Shown here: piece by piece, positions 1 through 5,837 of the stretch
Layout: each line of letters begins with the position of its first letter
Position numbering within the stretch: position 1 is the first letter of the stretch
Assembly: GCA_003519585.1 (NCBI GenBank)
Contig: DOWL01000250.1
Location: 17,593 to 28,675, forward strand
Source: Nocardioides sp.
GTDB taxonomy: Bacteria; Actinomycetota; Actinomycetes; Propionibacteriales; Nocardioidaceae
Reading direction: 5' to 3'
DNA: 11,083 nt
Program-made: the position numbers and the translations under genes
The notes under the pieces: model-generated
Database searches by the model: none
What the model was told of the DNA's origin: nothing
The model's input: only the letters and a program-made list of their open reading frames with translations

Positions 1-2132
1 AGGTTGAGGTGCGAGACGTCGCCGCCGAACTCGCCCGGCTTGGCGAAGCCCAGCAGGGCGTTGAGGTTGGCGCCGTCGACGTAGACCTGACCGCCGTACT
101 CGTGGACGATCCGGCACAGCTCGGTGATGCCGTCCTCGTAGGCACCGTGCGTCGACGGATAGGTGACCATGATCGCCGCCAGGTCGTCGGCGTGCGCCGC
201 GCACTGGGTGCGCAGGTCGTCGAGGTCGACGGCGCCGTTGTCGGCGGCCTTCACGACCACGACCCGCATGCCGGCCATCACCGCGGAGGCGGCGTTGGTG
301 CCGTGCGCGCTGCTCGGGATCAGGCAGACGTCGCGGCCGGTGCCGCCGTTCGCGCGGTGGAAGGCACGGATCGCCAACAGGCCGGCGAGTTCGCCCTGCG
401 ACCCGGCGTTGGGCTGGATGGAGACGCGGTCGTAGCCGGTCACCTCGGCCAGCCAGCCCTCGAGTTGAGCGACCAGCCGGTGGTAGCCGGCGGCGTCCTC
501 GGCGGGCACGAACGGGTGCAGGTCGGCGAAGCCCGGCAGGCTGACCGGCTCCATCTCGGTCGTCGCGTTGAGCTTCATCGTGCACGAGCCGAGCGGGATC
601 ATGCCGCGGTCGAGAGCGTAGTCGCGTGCTGAGAGCCGGCGCAGGTAGCGCAGCATCTGGGTCTCGGAGCGGTGGGTGTTGAACACCTCGTGCTCGAGGA
701 ACGGCGTCCGGCGGACCAGCTCGACCGGCAGCGCGTCGGGGGTGCGGGTGTCGATGTCCTCGAGGTCGACCAAGCCGTCGGCCTCGACCCCGAACGCGTG
801 CAGCACCGTCGCGAGCGTGGCGAACCCGGTGCGCTCGGAGCAGGAGACCCCGACGTGGTCGGCGTCGACCAGCCTCAGGTGTACGCCGGAGTCCCGGGCA
901 GCAGCGACGACCTCCGCGGCCCGACCCGGCACCCGCGCGAGCACCGTGTCGAAGAACGCGCCGTGGACCACCTCGACGCCCGCCTCGCGCAACGCTCCGG
1001 CGAACACCGCGGCGGAGCGGTGCGTGCGACGGGCGATGGTGCGCAGTCCGTCGGGACCGTGGTAGACGGCGTACATGCTCGCGACCACCGCGAGGAGGAC
1101 CTGCGCGGTGCAGATGTTGGACGTGGCCTTGTCACGACGGATGTGCTGCTCGCGGGTCTGCAGCGCGAGCCGGTAGGCGGGTCGGCCCTCGGCGTCGACG
1201 CTCACCCCGACCAGCCGGCCGGGGAGGTGCCGTTCGAGCCCCGCGGCGACCGACATGTAGCCCGCGTGCGGACCGCCGTAGAACAACGGGACGCCGAACC
1301 GCTGGCTCGAACCGACCACCACGTCGGCGCCGAGCTCGCCCGGCGACTCGAGCAGCGTGAGAGCGAGCAGATCGGCCGCGACGACGAGCTTGCCGCCGCG
1401 AGCGGAGACGTCTTCGGCGAGCTCCCGCGGGTCGAGGATCCGGCCGGAGGCCCCGGGGTATTGGAGGAGCACGCCGCAGACGTCGCCGTCCGGTACGCCC
1501 TCGGCGAGGTCGGCGACCACCACCTCGATGCCCATCGCCTCGGCGCGGGTGCGGACCACCTCGATGGTCTGGGGCAGCGCATCGGAGTCGACGACGAACG
1601 CGCCGGGGGCCTTCCCCCGCTTGGAACTGGGGAGTGCGCGACGTACGAGGGTCATCGCCTCGGCCACCGCGGTGCCTTCGTCGAGCAGGCTCGCGTTGGC
1701 GGTGGGCAGCCCGGTCAGGTCCGAGATGACGGTCTGGAAGTTGATCAGCGCCTCCAGCCGACCCTGCGAGATCTCAGGCTGGTACGGCGTGTAGGCGGTG
1801 TACCAGCTCGGGTCCTCGAGGACGTTGCGGCGGATGACCGGCGGCGTGATCGTCGCGTGGTAGCCCAGGCCGATCATCGGCTCGCCCGGTGTGTTCTCGG
1901 CGGCGATCTCTCGCAGCTCGCGCGCCACGGCATCCTCGCTGCGGGCCAGAGGCAGCTCCAGCTCGCCGGACGTCCGGATGCCGCTCGGCACCGCAGCCTC
2001 CATCAACGCATCGAGGGAGGCGAAGCCGAGCGTGGCGAGCATCGCGTCGATGTCGTCGGTGGACAGGCCGATGTGCCGGTCGACGAAGGGCAGTGCGGAC
2101 TCGAGCTCGGTGAGCGAGGGGTGGTCTGACAC
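1..2132 (-). CDS. gcvP: Glycine dehydrogenase (decarboxylating), P-protein of glycine cleavage; 3' end outside window
   Basis: P-protein removes CO2 from glycine using pyridoxal phosphate and passes the aminomethyl group to the lipoyl arm of GcvH in the cytoplasm. About 710 codons are present of roughly 950 usual for the single-chain (fused PA+PB) form. Visible family motifs are RHIG near residue 19, [13 protein letters not shown] and [19 protein letters not shown] in the N-terminal half, GSCTMKLN in the second half, [11 protein letters not shown] further on, and DVSHLNL at the window edge. In the family DVSHLNL is followed by HKT, whose lysine binds PLP, so the cut falls just before that codon. 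I chose the GTG start at 2132 because GAGGAG (2141-2146) lies 8 nt upstream and the protein begins like other GcvPs. A glycine riboswitch precedes the gene. No frameshift is seen. The family assignment is certain; an intact C-terminus is not visible. Confidence 0.97.
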   Translation of the reverse strand, partial: MSDHPSLTELESALPFVDRHIGLSTDDIDAMLATLGFASLDALMEAAVPSGIRTSGELELPLARSEDAVARELREIAAENTPGEPMIGLGYHATITPPVIRRNVLEDPSWYTAYTPYQPEISQGRLEALINFQTVISDLTGLPTANASLLDEGTAVAEAMTLVRRALPSSKRGKAPGAFVVDSDALPQTIEVVRTRAEAMGIEVVVADLAEGVPDGDVCGVLLQYPGASGRILDPRELAEDVSARGGKLVVAADLLALTLLESPGELGADVVVGSSQRFGVPLFYGGPHAGYMSVAAGLERHLPGRLVGVSVDAEGRPAYRLALQTREQHIRRDKATSNICTAQVLLAVVASMYAVYHGPDGLRTIARRTHRSAAVFAGALREAGVEVVHGAFFDTVLARVPGRAAEVVAAARDSGVHLRLVDADHVGVSCSERTGFATLATVLHAFGVEADGLVDLEDIDTRTPDALPVELVRRTPFLEHEVFNTHRSETQMLRYLRRLSARDYALDRGMIPLGSCTMKLNATTEMEPVSLPGFADLHPFVPAEDAAGYHRLVAQLEGWLAEVTGYDRVSIQPNAGSQGELAGLLAIRAFHRANGGTGRDVCLIPSSAHGTNAASAVMAGMRVVVVKAADNGAVDLDDLRTQCAAHADDLAAIMVTYPSTHGAYEDGITELCRIVHEYGGQVYVDGANLNALLGFAKPGEFGGDVSHLN

Positions 2133-2208
2133 CGGGTGGGCTCCTCAGAACGGGACGATCTGGTCTGCCCTCCCCCTCTGTCACCGTGCCGGGCTGTGGG
2201 TGCCGGAG

Positions 2209-2310
2209 CTTCAGAGTTGCCTGACCCGCGCGGTCCTGGCGCCTGAGAGGTTCCGGGGAGGATTTGCCCCTTCGGCGCTCCGGCCGGTGGTAGCGCCGGA
2301 GACTCTCCCG
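2209..2310 (-). ncRNA. Glycine riboswitch, single aptamer, upstream of gcvP
   Basis: Read on the minus strand, the segment holds the conserved glycine-aptamer blocks in order: GGGAGAG (2309-2303), a hairpin with CTCCGG/CCGGAG arms, GCGCCGAAGGGGCAA (2278-2264), GGAACCTCTCAGGC ending near 2240, AGGACCG, and a closing ACTCTG (2217-2212). AGAGT at 2306-2302 can pair with ACTCT at 2217-2213 to close P1. It ends about 77 nt before the gcvP start, so it should lie in the gcvP 5' UTR and sense glycine. Known glycine riboswitches usually turn on gcv genes. I see no second GCGCCGAAGG core, so it reads as a singlet. A GCTCCGG at 2209-2203 can pair with the aptamer's CCGGAGC (2283-2277), which suggests an expression-platform switch. 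No U-tract terminator is visible before gcvP, so control could be at translation or by Rho; this is inference. Confidence 0.93.
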
Positions 2311-2321
2311 TGCGGGATGGT

Positions 2322-2350
2322 CAGCACCGTCATGGTACCCAGCGGTGCTG
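2322..2350. repeat. Inverted repeat straddling the proposed gcvP -10
   Basis: CAGCACCG (2322-2329) and CGGTGCTG (2343-2350) are perfect 8-bp arms separated by 13 nt. The spacer contains the candidate -10 TACCAT. The placement suits a repressor operator; an RNA hairpin at the 5' end of a longer leader is the alternative. The regulator is unknown. Confidence 0.5.
2332..2337 (-). promoter_or_regulatory. Candidate -10 of the gcvP promoter
   Basis: TACCAT on the minus strand fits the actinobacterial TANNNT -10 form. It would start transcription near 2325, about 15 nt before the riboswitch aptamer, which is a sensible leader. The hexamer 18 nt upstream, TCGTGG, is a poor -35, so an activator may be needed or the call may be wrong. 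Confidence 0.3.
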
Positions 2351-2377
2351 GCATACCACGACACGACGAGCCGTTGC

Positions 2378-2399
2378 GGTCACCGGATATCCGGGGACC
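2378..2399. repeat. Palindrome, sister of the one at 2441-2462
   Basis: The 22-mer has arms GGTC-A-CCGGAT and ATCCGG-G-GACC, palindromic apart from one mismatched pair. It matches the 22-mer at 2441-2462 at 20 of 22 positions, with start-to-start spacing of 63 bp (six helical turns). It lies about 40 bp upstream of the candidate gcvP -10, where an activator could bind. Its function is unknown. Confidence 0.5.
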
Positions 2400-2435
2400 A
2401 CTGAGCTTCTGTGGCGAGATCTTGGCGTAGAAGGC

Positions 2436-2467
2436 GGATGGGTCACCGGATGTCCGGTGACCCATCC
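2436..2467 (-). terminator. Perfect 15-bp inverted repeat after the resR-like gene, likely terminator
   Basis: Arms GGATGGGTCACCGGA (2436-2450) and TCCGGTGACCCATCC (2453-2467) are perfectly complementary around a TG centre. The hairpin starts 21 nt past the stop of the MerR gene ending at 2488, the usual place for a terminator. There is no U-run on the minus strand, which is common in high-GC actinobacteria. Its core 22 bp (2441-2462) resembles the palindrome at 2378-2399, so a protein-binding role is also possible. Confidence 0.6.
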
Positions 2468-2487
2468 ATCAAGAAATCAGCCCAGGC

Positions 2488-3090
2488 TCAGCCGACGGAG
2501 CGGGCGGCGCGGCGAGCCGCGAGCTCGTCGCCGGGCGTCGGCGCGGCGTCCTCGGCCGTCCGCTCGCTGGGCAACTCGGCGAGGGTGCCCTCGATCTCGC
2601 GCCAGACGCCGCCGATGGCGATGCCGAAGACACCCTGGCCGCCCTGGAGCAGGTCGATGACCTCGTCGTTGCTGGTGCACTCGTAGACCGAGGCGCCGTC
2701 GCTCATCAGGGTTACGCGGGTCAGGTCGTCGGTGCCCCGCTCGCGCAGGTGCTGGACCGCCGTACGGATCTGCTGCAGAGAGATGCCGGCGTCGAGGAGC
2801 CGCTTGATGACCTTGAGGATGAGGATGTCGCGGAAGGAGTAGAGGCGCTGCGAGCCGGAGCCCTTGGCGCCACGCACGGTGGGCTCGACCAGACCGGTGC
2901 GCGCCCAGTAGTCGAGCTGCCGGTAGGTGATCCCAGCCGCGTTGCACGCGGTCGGCCCGCGGTAGCCGAGGTCGCTCGGCAGCGGCGAGACGTCGTCGGT
3001 GAACAGCAGCCCTTGCTCTTCGGCCGCTTCGGTGGCCAACTCCGCATCGACGGAGTCACGCAGCTCGGCGGTCTTGTCCTGCTCGTTCAC
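2488..3090 (-). CDS. resR: MerR-family transcriptional regulator, Rv1830/ResR-like
   Basis: This 200-residue DNA-binding protein has an atypical acidic N-terminal extension (about residues 1-45) before the MerR helix-turn-helix. The recognition part runs about 46-115 and contains TACNAAGITYRQLDYWARTG, LVEP, SQRLYSFRDI and a dimerisation helix (LLDAGISLQQIRTAVQHLRERG). Residues 130-170 form a small C-terminal region with LQGGQGVFGIAIGGVW, and the last 30 residues are low in complexity. No metal-binding cysteine pair of the MerR/CueR type is seen. Family and gene order (between a DUF151 gene and gcvP) match Rv1830 of M. tuberculosis, called ResR or McdR and reported to influence growth and cell size. 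The GTG start at 3090 has GAGGAG (3096-3101) 5 nt upstream. It is transcribed alone from the promoter at 3171-3199 and ends at the hairpin at 2436-2467. Orthology rests on synteny plus sequence, not on a search. Confidence 0.92.
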   Translation of the reverse strand: MNEQDKTAELRDSVDAELATEAAEEQGLLFTDDVSPLPSDLGYRGPTACNAAGITYRQLDYWARTGLVEPTVRGAKGSGSQRLYSFRDILILKVIKRLLDAGISLQQIRTAVQHLRERGTDDLTRVTLMSDGASVYECTSNDEVIDLLQGGQGVFGIAIGGVWREIEGTLAELPSERTAEDAAPTPGDELAARRAARSVG

Positions 3091-3170
3091 GCGTTCTCCT
3101 CAGCGGGGTCTCGTCCTCATCAGGGTAGTGCGCCTGCGTCACATCTGTGGAACTACAACGAGGACAGTTC

Positions 3171-3199
3171 ACGGTACGGCGGGCCATCGGACGGGTCAA
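3171..3199 (-). promoter_or_regulatory. Promoter of the resR-like gene
   Basis: Minus-strand TTGACC (3199-3194) and TACCGT (3176-3171) are separated by exactly 17 nt, close to the housekeeping actinobacterial consensus. Transcription would start near 3164, giving a leader of about 74 nt. It is the best-matched promoter in the window. The inverted repeat at 3221-3246 lies about 22 bp upstream of the -35. Confidence 0.6.
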
Positions 3200-3220
3200 C
3201 GACCGTCACACCGCGTGTCT

Positions 3221-3246
3221 CACCCTCAAGTAGAGCCTGAGGGTTC
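3221..3246. promoter_or_regulatory. Inverted repeat, candidate operator upstream of resR promoter
   Basis: Half-sites CACCCTCAA and CTGAGGGTTC flank a 7-nt centre (GTAGAGC); the strict arms are ACCCTCA/TGAGGGT. The same half-sites, on the opposite strand and with a 1-nt centre, occur at 5323-5342 in front of garA. The position suits an activator or autoregulatory site. It could instead be part of the terminator region of the upstream DUF151 gene. Confidence 0.5.
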
Positions 3247-3352
3247 AGCCGACTCCGGGCTGGAGCGGCTTCGCCAACCCGGGAGCGAGCGCAGCGACCC
3301 GGTCTTTCGCGGCTGAAGCCGCGCGCCCGGCGAAATTCGCTGGGGTATCAAT
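3247..3352. repeat. Intergenic structured region with short hairpins after the DUF151 gene
   Basis: No gene is seen here. It contains CGCGGCT/AGCCGCG arms (3308-3314 and 3317-3323), a GCGAA-A-TTCGC palindrome (3330-3340) about 13 nt past the DUF151 stop, and a GAGCGAGCGCAGCGAC tract between CCCGG blocks. The hairpins are the likely terminator of the DUF151 gene, although no U-run follows on the minus strand. Tracts of this kind can be dispersed intergenic repeats in high-GC actinobacteria, which I cannot test from one copy. Confidence 0.4.
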
Positions 3353-3820
3353 TCAGTGCGCGTCGAAGTCCTCGGGTGTCACCTGGTCGAGGAACTCGCG
3401 GAACCGCTCGACCTCGTCCTCCTGCTCGGCGGGTACGGCGAGGCCGGCCTCGTCGAGGACCTCCTCGGCGCAGAAGATCCGCGAGCCGGTGCGCAGGGCG
3501 AGCGCGATGGAGTCGGAGGGGCGAGCGCTCACCTCGGCGCCGGAGCCGAAGACCAGGGTGGCGAAGAAGACGCCGTCCTTGACCTCGGTGATCCGGACCT
3601 CGTCGAGCTGGTTGCCGGTCGCCTCGAGGACGTCCTTGAGGAGGTCGTGGGTCAGCGGCCGGGGCGGCACCACGCCCTGCTGTGCGAAGGCGATCGCCGT
3701 CGCCTCCACCGCGCCGATCCAGATCGGCAGGTAGCGCTCGCCCGACACCTCGCGCAGCAGCACGATCGGCTGGTTCGACGGCATCTCGACCCGGACGCCC
3801 ATGACATCCACTTCGCGCAC
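3353..3820 (-). CDS. Bifunctional nuclease family protein (DUF151), Rv1829-like
   Basis: The 155-residue protein fits the single-domain DUF151 (BFN) family. Conserved blocks visible are VEMPSNQPIVLLRE (about 11-24), GERYLPIWIGAVEATAIA (27-44), PPRPLTHDLLKDVL (52-65) and SARPSDSIALALR (98-110), followed by an acidic tail EDEVERFREFLDQVTPEDF typical of the actinobacterial members. The fold is solved in bacteria (for example TM0160), and plant relatives were reported to have RNase/DNase activity, but the activity of actinobacterial proteins is uncertain. I see no signal peptide or membrane segment. The GTG start at 3820 fits the family start (MxEVxVxGVR). It stands alone between two MerR genes, an arrangement shared with mycobacteria, which hints at a link to growth or division control. 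That role is inference. Confidence 0.95.
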   Translation of the reverse strand: MREVDVMGVRVEMPSNQPIVLLREVSGERYLPIWIGAVEATAIAFAQQGVVPPRPLTHDLLKDVLEATGNQLDEVRITEVKDGVFFATLVFGSGAEVSARPSDSIALALRTGSRIFCAEEVLDEAGLAVPAEQEDEVERFREFLDQVTPEDFDAH

Positions 3821-3826
3821 GACTTC

Positions 3827-3856
3827 ACCCTACTCCGGGCTCATCGAGCCGTTCGA
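3827..3856 (-). promoter_or_regulatory. Candidate promoter for a leaderless DUF151 mRNA
   Basis: TAGGGT (3832-3827) fits the TANNNT -10 and TCGAAC (3856-3851) is a fair -35 with an 18-nt spacer. Only 6 nt separate the -10 from the GTG start at 3820, so transcription would begin at or next to the start codon. No good Shine-Dalgarno is placed for that GTG, which agrees with leaderless translation. Read-through from ftsR, which ends 111 nt upstream, is not excluded. Confidence 0.45.
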
Positions 3857-3931
3857 TGGCGCTTCCGATGTCGGCACTCCTACAGCAGGTCCTGTTACCC
3901 GGTGGCTCCTGAACGCTCACCTGCCCACCTG

Positions 3932-4678
3932 TCAGAGCCGACGTAGCCCCGTCCGCACCAACGTCGCATGCATCCGCACCGCCAGCGCCGCGAACTGCGA
4001 GACGACGTCGTCTCGCCGGGCCGCGGCGGCCGGGTCGGAGGCGCGGCGCGTGGGGGCGGCGATCTGCTCGACGAGCCCGACCTCCCGGTCGGCGGCGGTC
4101 TTGAAGGCGCGCAGGTGGCGTGGCTCGAGGCCGAAGTCGGCCAGCTCGCGCGCGGTCGTACAGATGACCAACGCGTCGGAGTCGTAGTGGCCGGTGCCCT
4201 TCCGGGCGATGACCAGGCCGTACTGCTCCAACTCGGCGAGCAACTCCTCGGGGATCTCGGCGATCTTGAGCAGCTCGCGGCGCGAGAGGCGGAGGTCGTC
4301 ATGGCGGCGGAACGACTCGGGCGAGGGCAGCCCGTCCGCCGAGAGCGCCACGTCGGGGACGGTCGGGGTCAGGTCGACCAGCGGCGGAGGCTCGAGCCCG
4401 CGGTCGATGGCGTCGAGGATCTCCACGATCCGCGCCAGCGGCTGGTGGTGGTCGCGCTGGAGCACCAGCGCGTAGCGCAGCCGTTCGACGTCGGCGTGGG
4501 AGAACTTGCGGTAGCCCGACGAAGTGCGGTGGGGGGTGACGATCCCCTTCTCCTCCAGGAACCGGATCTTGGGGATGGAGATCGTCGGGAAGTCCTCGTG
4601 CAGCAGGTCGAGCACTTCACCGATGTTGATCCGGCCGCCCTCGGCCGAAGCCGCGGACGCCGTGGACTCGCTGGCCAT
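3932..4678 (-). CDS. ftsR: MerR-family transcriptional regulator FtsR (Rv1828-like)
   Basis: The 248-residue regulator has a MerR helix-turn-helix at about residues 17-90: INIGEVLDLLHEDFPTISI, KIRFLEEKGIVTPHRTSSG, YRKFSHADVERLRYALVLQR and the IVEILDAIDRG dimer helix. The C-terminal half (about 125-248) is an all-helical effector-like domain (LSRRELLKIAEIPEELLAEL, then LVICTTARELADFGLEPRHL) typical of the Rv1828/FtsR group and lacks metal-binding cysteines. In Corynebacterium glutamicum, FtsR sits just after the garA homologue odhI and activates ftsZ. Here the ATG at 4678 lies 7 nt after the garA stop without an obvious Shine-Dalgarno, so translation is probably coupled to garA. It shares the promoter at 5361-5388. 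A role in ftsZ control is inferred from orthology; ftsZ is not in the window. Confidence 0.93.
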   Translation of the reverse strand: MASESTASAASAEGGRINIGEVLDLLHEDFPTISIPKIRFLEEKGIVTPHRTSSGYRKFSHADVERLRYALVLQRDHHQPLARIVEILDAIDRGLEPPPLVDLTPTVPDVALSADGLPSPESFRRHDDLRLSRRELLKIAEIPEELLAELEQYGLVIARKGTGHYDSDALVICTTARELADFGLEPRHLRAFKTAADREVGLVEQIAAPTRRASDPAAAARRDDVVSQFAALAVRMHATLVRTGLRRL

Positions 4679-4685
4679 GCGCCGC

Positions 4686-5237
4686 TCAGTGGCCTTCGTG
4701 GCCGGAGAAGAAGACCAGGCGGTACTTGCCGATCTGGACCTCGTCGCTGTCAGTGAGCTGCACGGTGTCGATGCGGTCGCGGTTGACGTAGGTGCCGTTG
4801 AGCGACCCCACGTCGGAGACCGTGAAGGTGTCGCCGGTGCGGTGGAACTCGGCGTGCTGGCGCGAGACGGTCACGTCGTCGAGGAAGATCTCGCTGTCGG
4901 GATGCCGACCCGCGCGTACGACGTCCTCGTCGAGGAGGAACCGGGAACCCGACCCGGGTCCGCGCTGGACGACCAGCAGCGCGTGACCCGACGGCAGGGC
5001 GTCGACGGCGGCCGCGTCGACGGGGTTGAGCGCACGCTCGCCGGTCTCGGTCTTGCTCGGGTCACCCGCTCCGCCGAGCTGGATCGTGGCGGTCGACTCC
5101 CCCACCGGCTCACCTGGCACGACCGGCGTGGTCGTGGTCGGCGCGTCCTGGGAAGGCGTGACCAGCCGGGCCCCGCACTGCGAGCAGAACCGGGCGTCGT
5201 CGGGATTCTTGTGTCCGCAGTTGGTGCAGAAAGGCAC
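4686..5237 (-). CDS. garA: GarA/OdhI-type FHA protein with N-terminal zinc ribbon
   Basis: This 183-residue cytoplasmic protein has a zinc ribbon at about residues 4-21 (Cys4, Cys7, Cys18, Cys21), a Thr/Pro-rich linker (28-45), a possible phospho-segment GESTATIQL (46-54) and an FHA domain (about 85-175). FHA phosphopeptide-binding residues are present: G110-R111, S125, R126, H128 and N147 in GSLNGTY. GarA/OdhI binds and inhibits 2-oxoglutarate dehydrogenase and tunes glutamate enzymes until Ser/Thr kinases such as PknG and PknB phosphorylate its N-terminal ETTS threonines. That motif is not exact here. The zinc ribbon is absent from mycobacterial GarA. I chose GTG 5237 because GGAGG/GGGAG (5244-5251) sits 6-9 nt upstream and the ribbon begins at once; a longer frame to 5315 would run through a leader hairpin. 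It is the first gene of a pair with ftsR. Confidence 0.93.
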   Translation of the reverse strand: MPFCTNCGHKNPDDARFCSQCGARLVTPSQDAPTTTTPVVPGEPVGESTATIQLGGAGDPSKTETGERALNPVDAAAVDALPSGHALLVVQRGPGSGSRFLLDEDVVRAGRHPDSEIFLDDVTVSRQHAEFHRTGDTFTVSDVGSLNGTYVNRDRIDTVQLTDSDEVQIGKYRLVFFSGHEGH

Positions 5238-5296
5238 CGCGTGCTCCCTCCGTGGTGGTCCGGCGTGCTGGTGCGTCGTACGGGGCCGGCGTCCGG

Positions 5297-5320
5297 GCCC
5301 GGTGGTCACGTCCACCGGGC
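5297..5320 (-). repeat. Hairpin in the garA leader
   Basis: Perfect 9-bp arms GCCCGGTGG and CCACCGGGC enclose a 6-nt loop. The hairpin lies about 60 nt before the garA start and inside the leader predicted from the promoter at 5361-5388. It may affect translation or act as a terminator for gcvH read-through; no U-run follows. Confidence 0.5.
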
Positions 5321-5322
5321 TC

Positions 5323-5342
5323 GAACCCTCAGGTTGAGGGTG
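5323..5342. promoter_or_regulatory. Inverted repeat, candidate operator downstream of garA promoter
   Basis: On the minus strand this reads CACCCTCAA-C-CTGAGGGTTC, a near-perfect palindrome with ACCCTCA/TGAGGGT arms and a 3-nt strict spacer. It shares 19 of 20 bases with the half-sites at 3221-3246. It lies about 12-30 nt past the predicted start site, where a bound protein would block transcription. It could also form a short RNA stem. Confidence 0.5.
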
Positions 5343-5360
5343 AGATCGTCGGTGCCAGCG

Positions 5361-5388
5361 AACCTATCAGCCGCCCGCGGCGGATCAA
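5361..5388 (-). promoter_or_regulatory. Promoter of garA-ftsR
   Basis: Minus-strand TTGATC (5388-5383) and TAGGTT (5366-5361) are separated by 16 nt, a good housekeeping-type match. Start would be near 5354, giving a leader of about 117 nt that holds the inverted repeat and the 9-bp hairpin. It begins 17 nt after the gcvH stop. Confidence 0.55.
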
Positions 5389-5404
5389 GGGGGAATGCCC
5401 CGGG

Positions 5405-5788
5405 CTAACCAAGGGAGGCTTGGTAGGCGGCCGCGTCGAGCAGCCCGTCGAGCTGCGAGGGGTCGCTGGGCACGATCTCGAAGAGCCAGCCGCCGCCGTA
5501 CGGGTCGTTGTTGACCAGCTCGGGTGTGGCATCGAGCGCCTCGTTGCGGGCCACGATCTCGCCGGAGACCGGGGCGTAGACGTCGCTGACCGACTTGGTC
5601 GACTCGAGTTCACCGCAGGTGCTGCCGGCCTCGACCTGGTCGCCGAGCTCGGGCAGGGAGACGTAGACGATGTCGCCGAGCTGGTCCTGGGCGAAGTGGG
5701 TGATCCCGACGCGCACCGAGCCCTCGTGCTCCCCGGGGCGGCGCAGCCACTCGTGCTCGGTGGTGTAGGTCAGGTCGTCGGGATACAC
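5405..5788 (-). CDS. gcvH: Glycine cleavage system H protein
   Basis: This 127-residue protein has the usual length of GcvH, the lipoyl carrier that moves the aminomethyl group from GcvP to GcvT and is reoxidised by lipoamide dehydrogenase. The family start YTTEHEWLR (about 8-16) is followed by GITHFAQDQLGDIVYVSLPE (28-47) and the lipoylation motif GELESTKSVSDVYAPVSG, with the acceptor at Lys65. The later block NDPYGGGWLFEI is also typical. The GTG start at 5788 has GAGGAG (5795-5800) 6 nt upstream. It follows the second DUF881 gene after 49 nt and may be co-transcribed with it. Its partner gcvP is in the window but in a separate, riboswitch-controlled unit; gcvT is not seen. Confidence 0.97.
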   Translation of the reverse strand: MYPDDLTYTTEHEWLRRPGEHEGSVRVGITHFAQDQLGDIVYVSLPELGDQVEAGSTCGELESTKSVSDVYAPVSGEIVARNEALDATPELVNNDPYGGGWLFEIVPSDPSQLDGLLDAAAYQASLG

Positions 5789-5837
5789 GCGGAACTCCTC
5801 GTGGGGGTGCGAAGTGGTGGACGAACGGTTCTGAACG

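Noticed and set aside
672..2129. Long plus-strand open frame of 485 codons opposite gcvP
   Set aside because: It lies antisense to a clear gcvP, has low-complexity Arg/Gly/Asp/Val-rich composition and matches no family; it is a GC-rich shadow.
2133..2202. Second glycine aptamer making a tandem riboswitch
   Set aside because: No second GCGCCGAAGG core or CTCTCAGG block is present between the aptamer and gcvP.
3968..4756. Plus-strand frame opposite ftsR
   Set aside because: Shadow of the MerR gene with no recognisable domain.
5238..5315. N-terminal 26-residue extension of GarA
   Set aside because: It would translate the leader hairpin, lacks a Shine-Dalgarno, and GTG 5237 has a good one right before the zinc ribbon.
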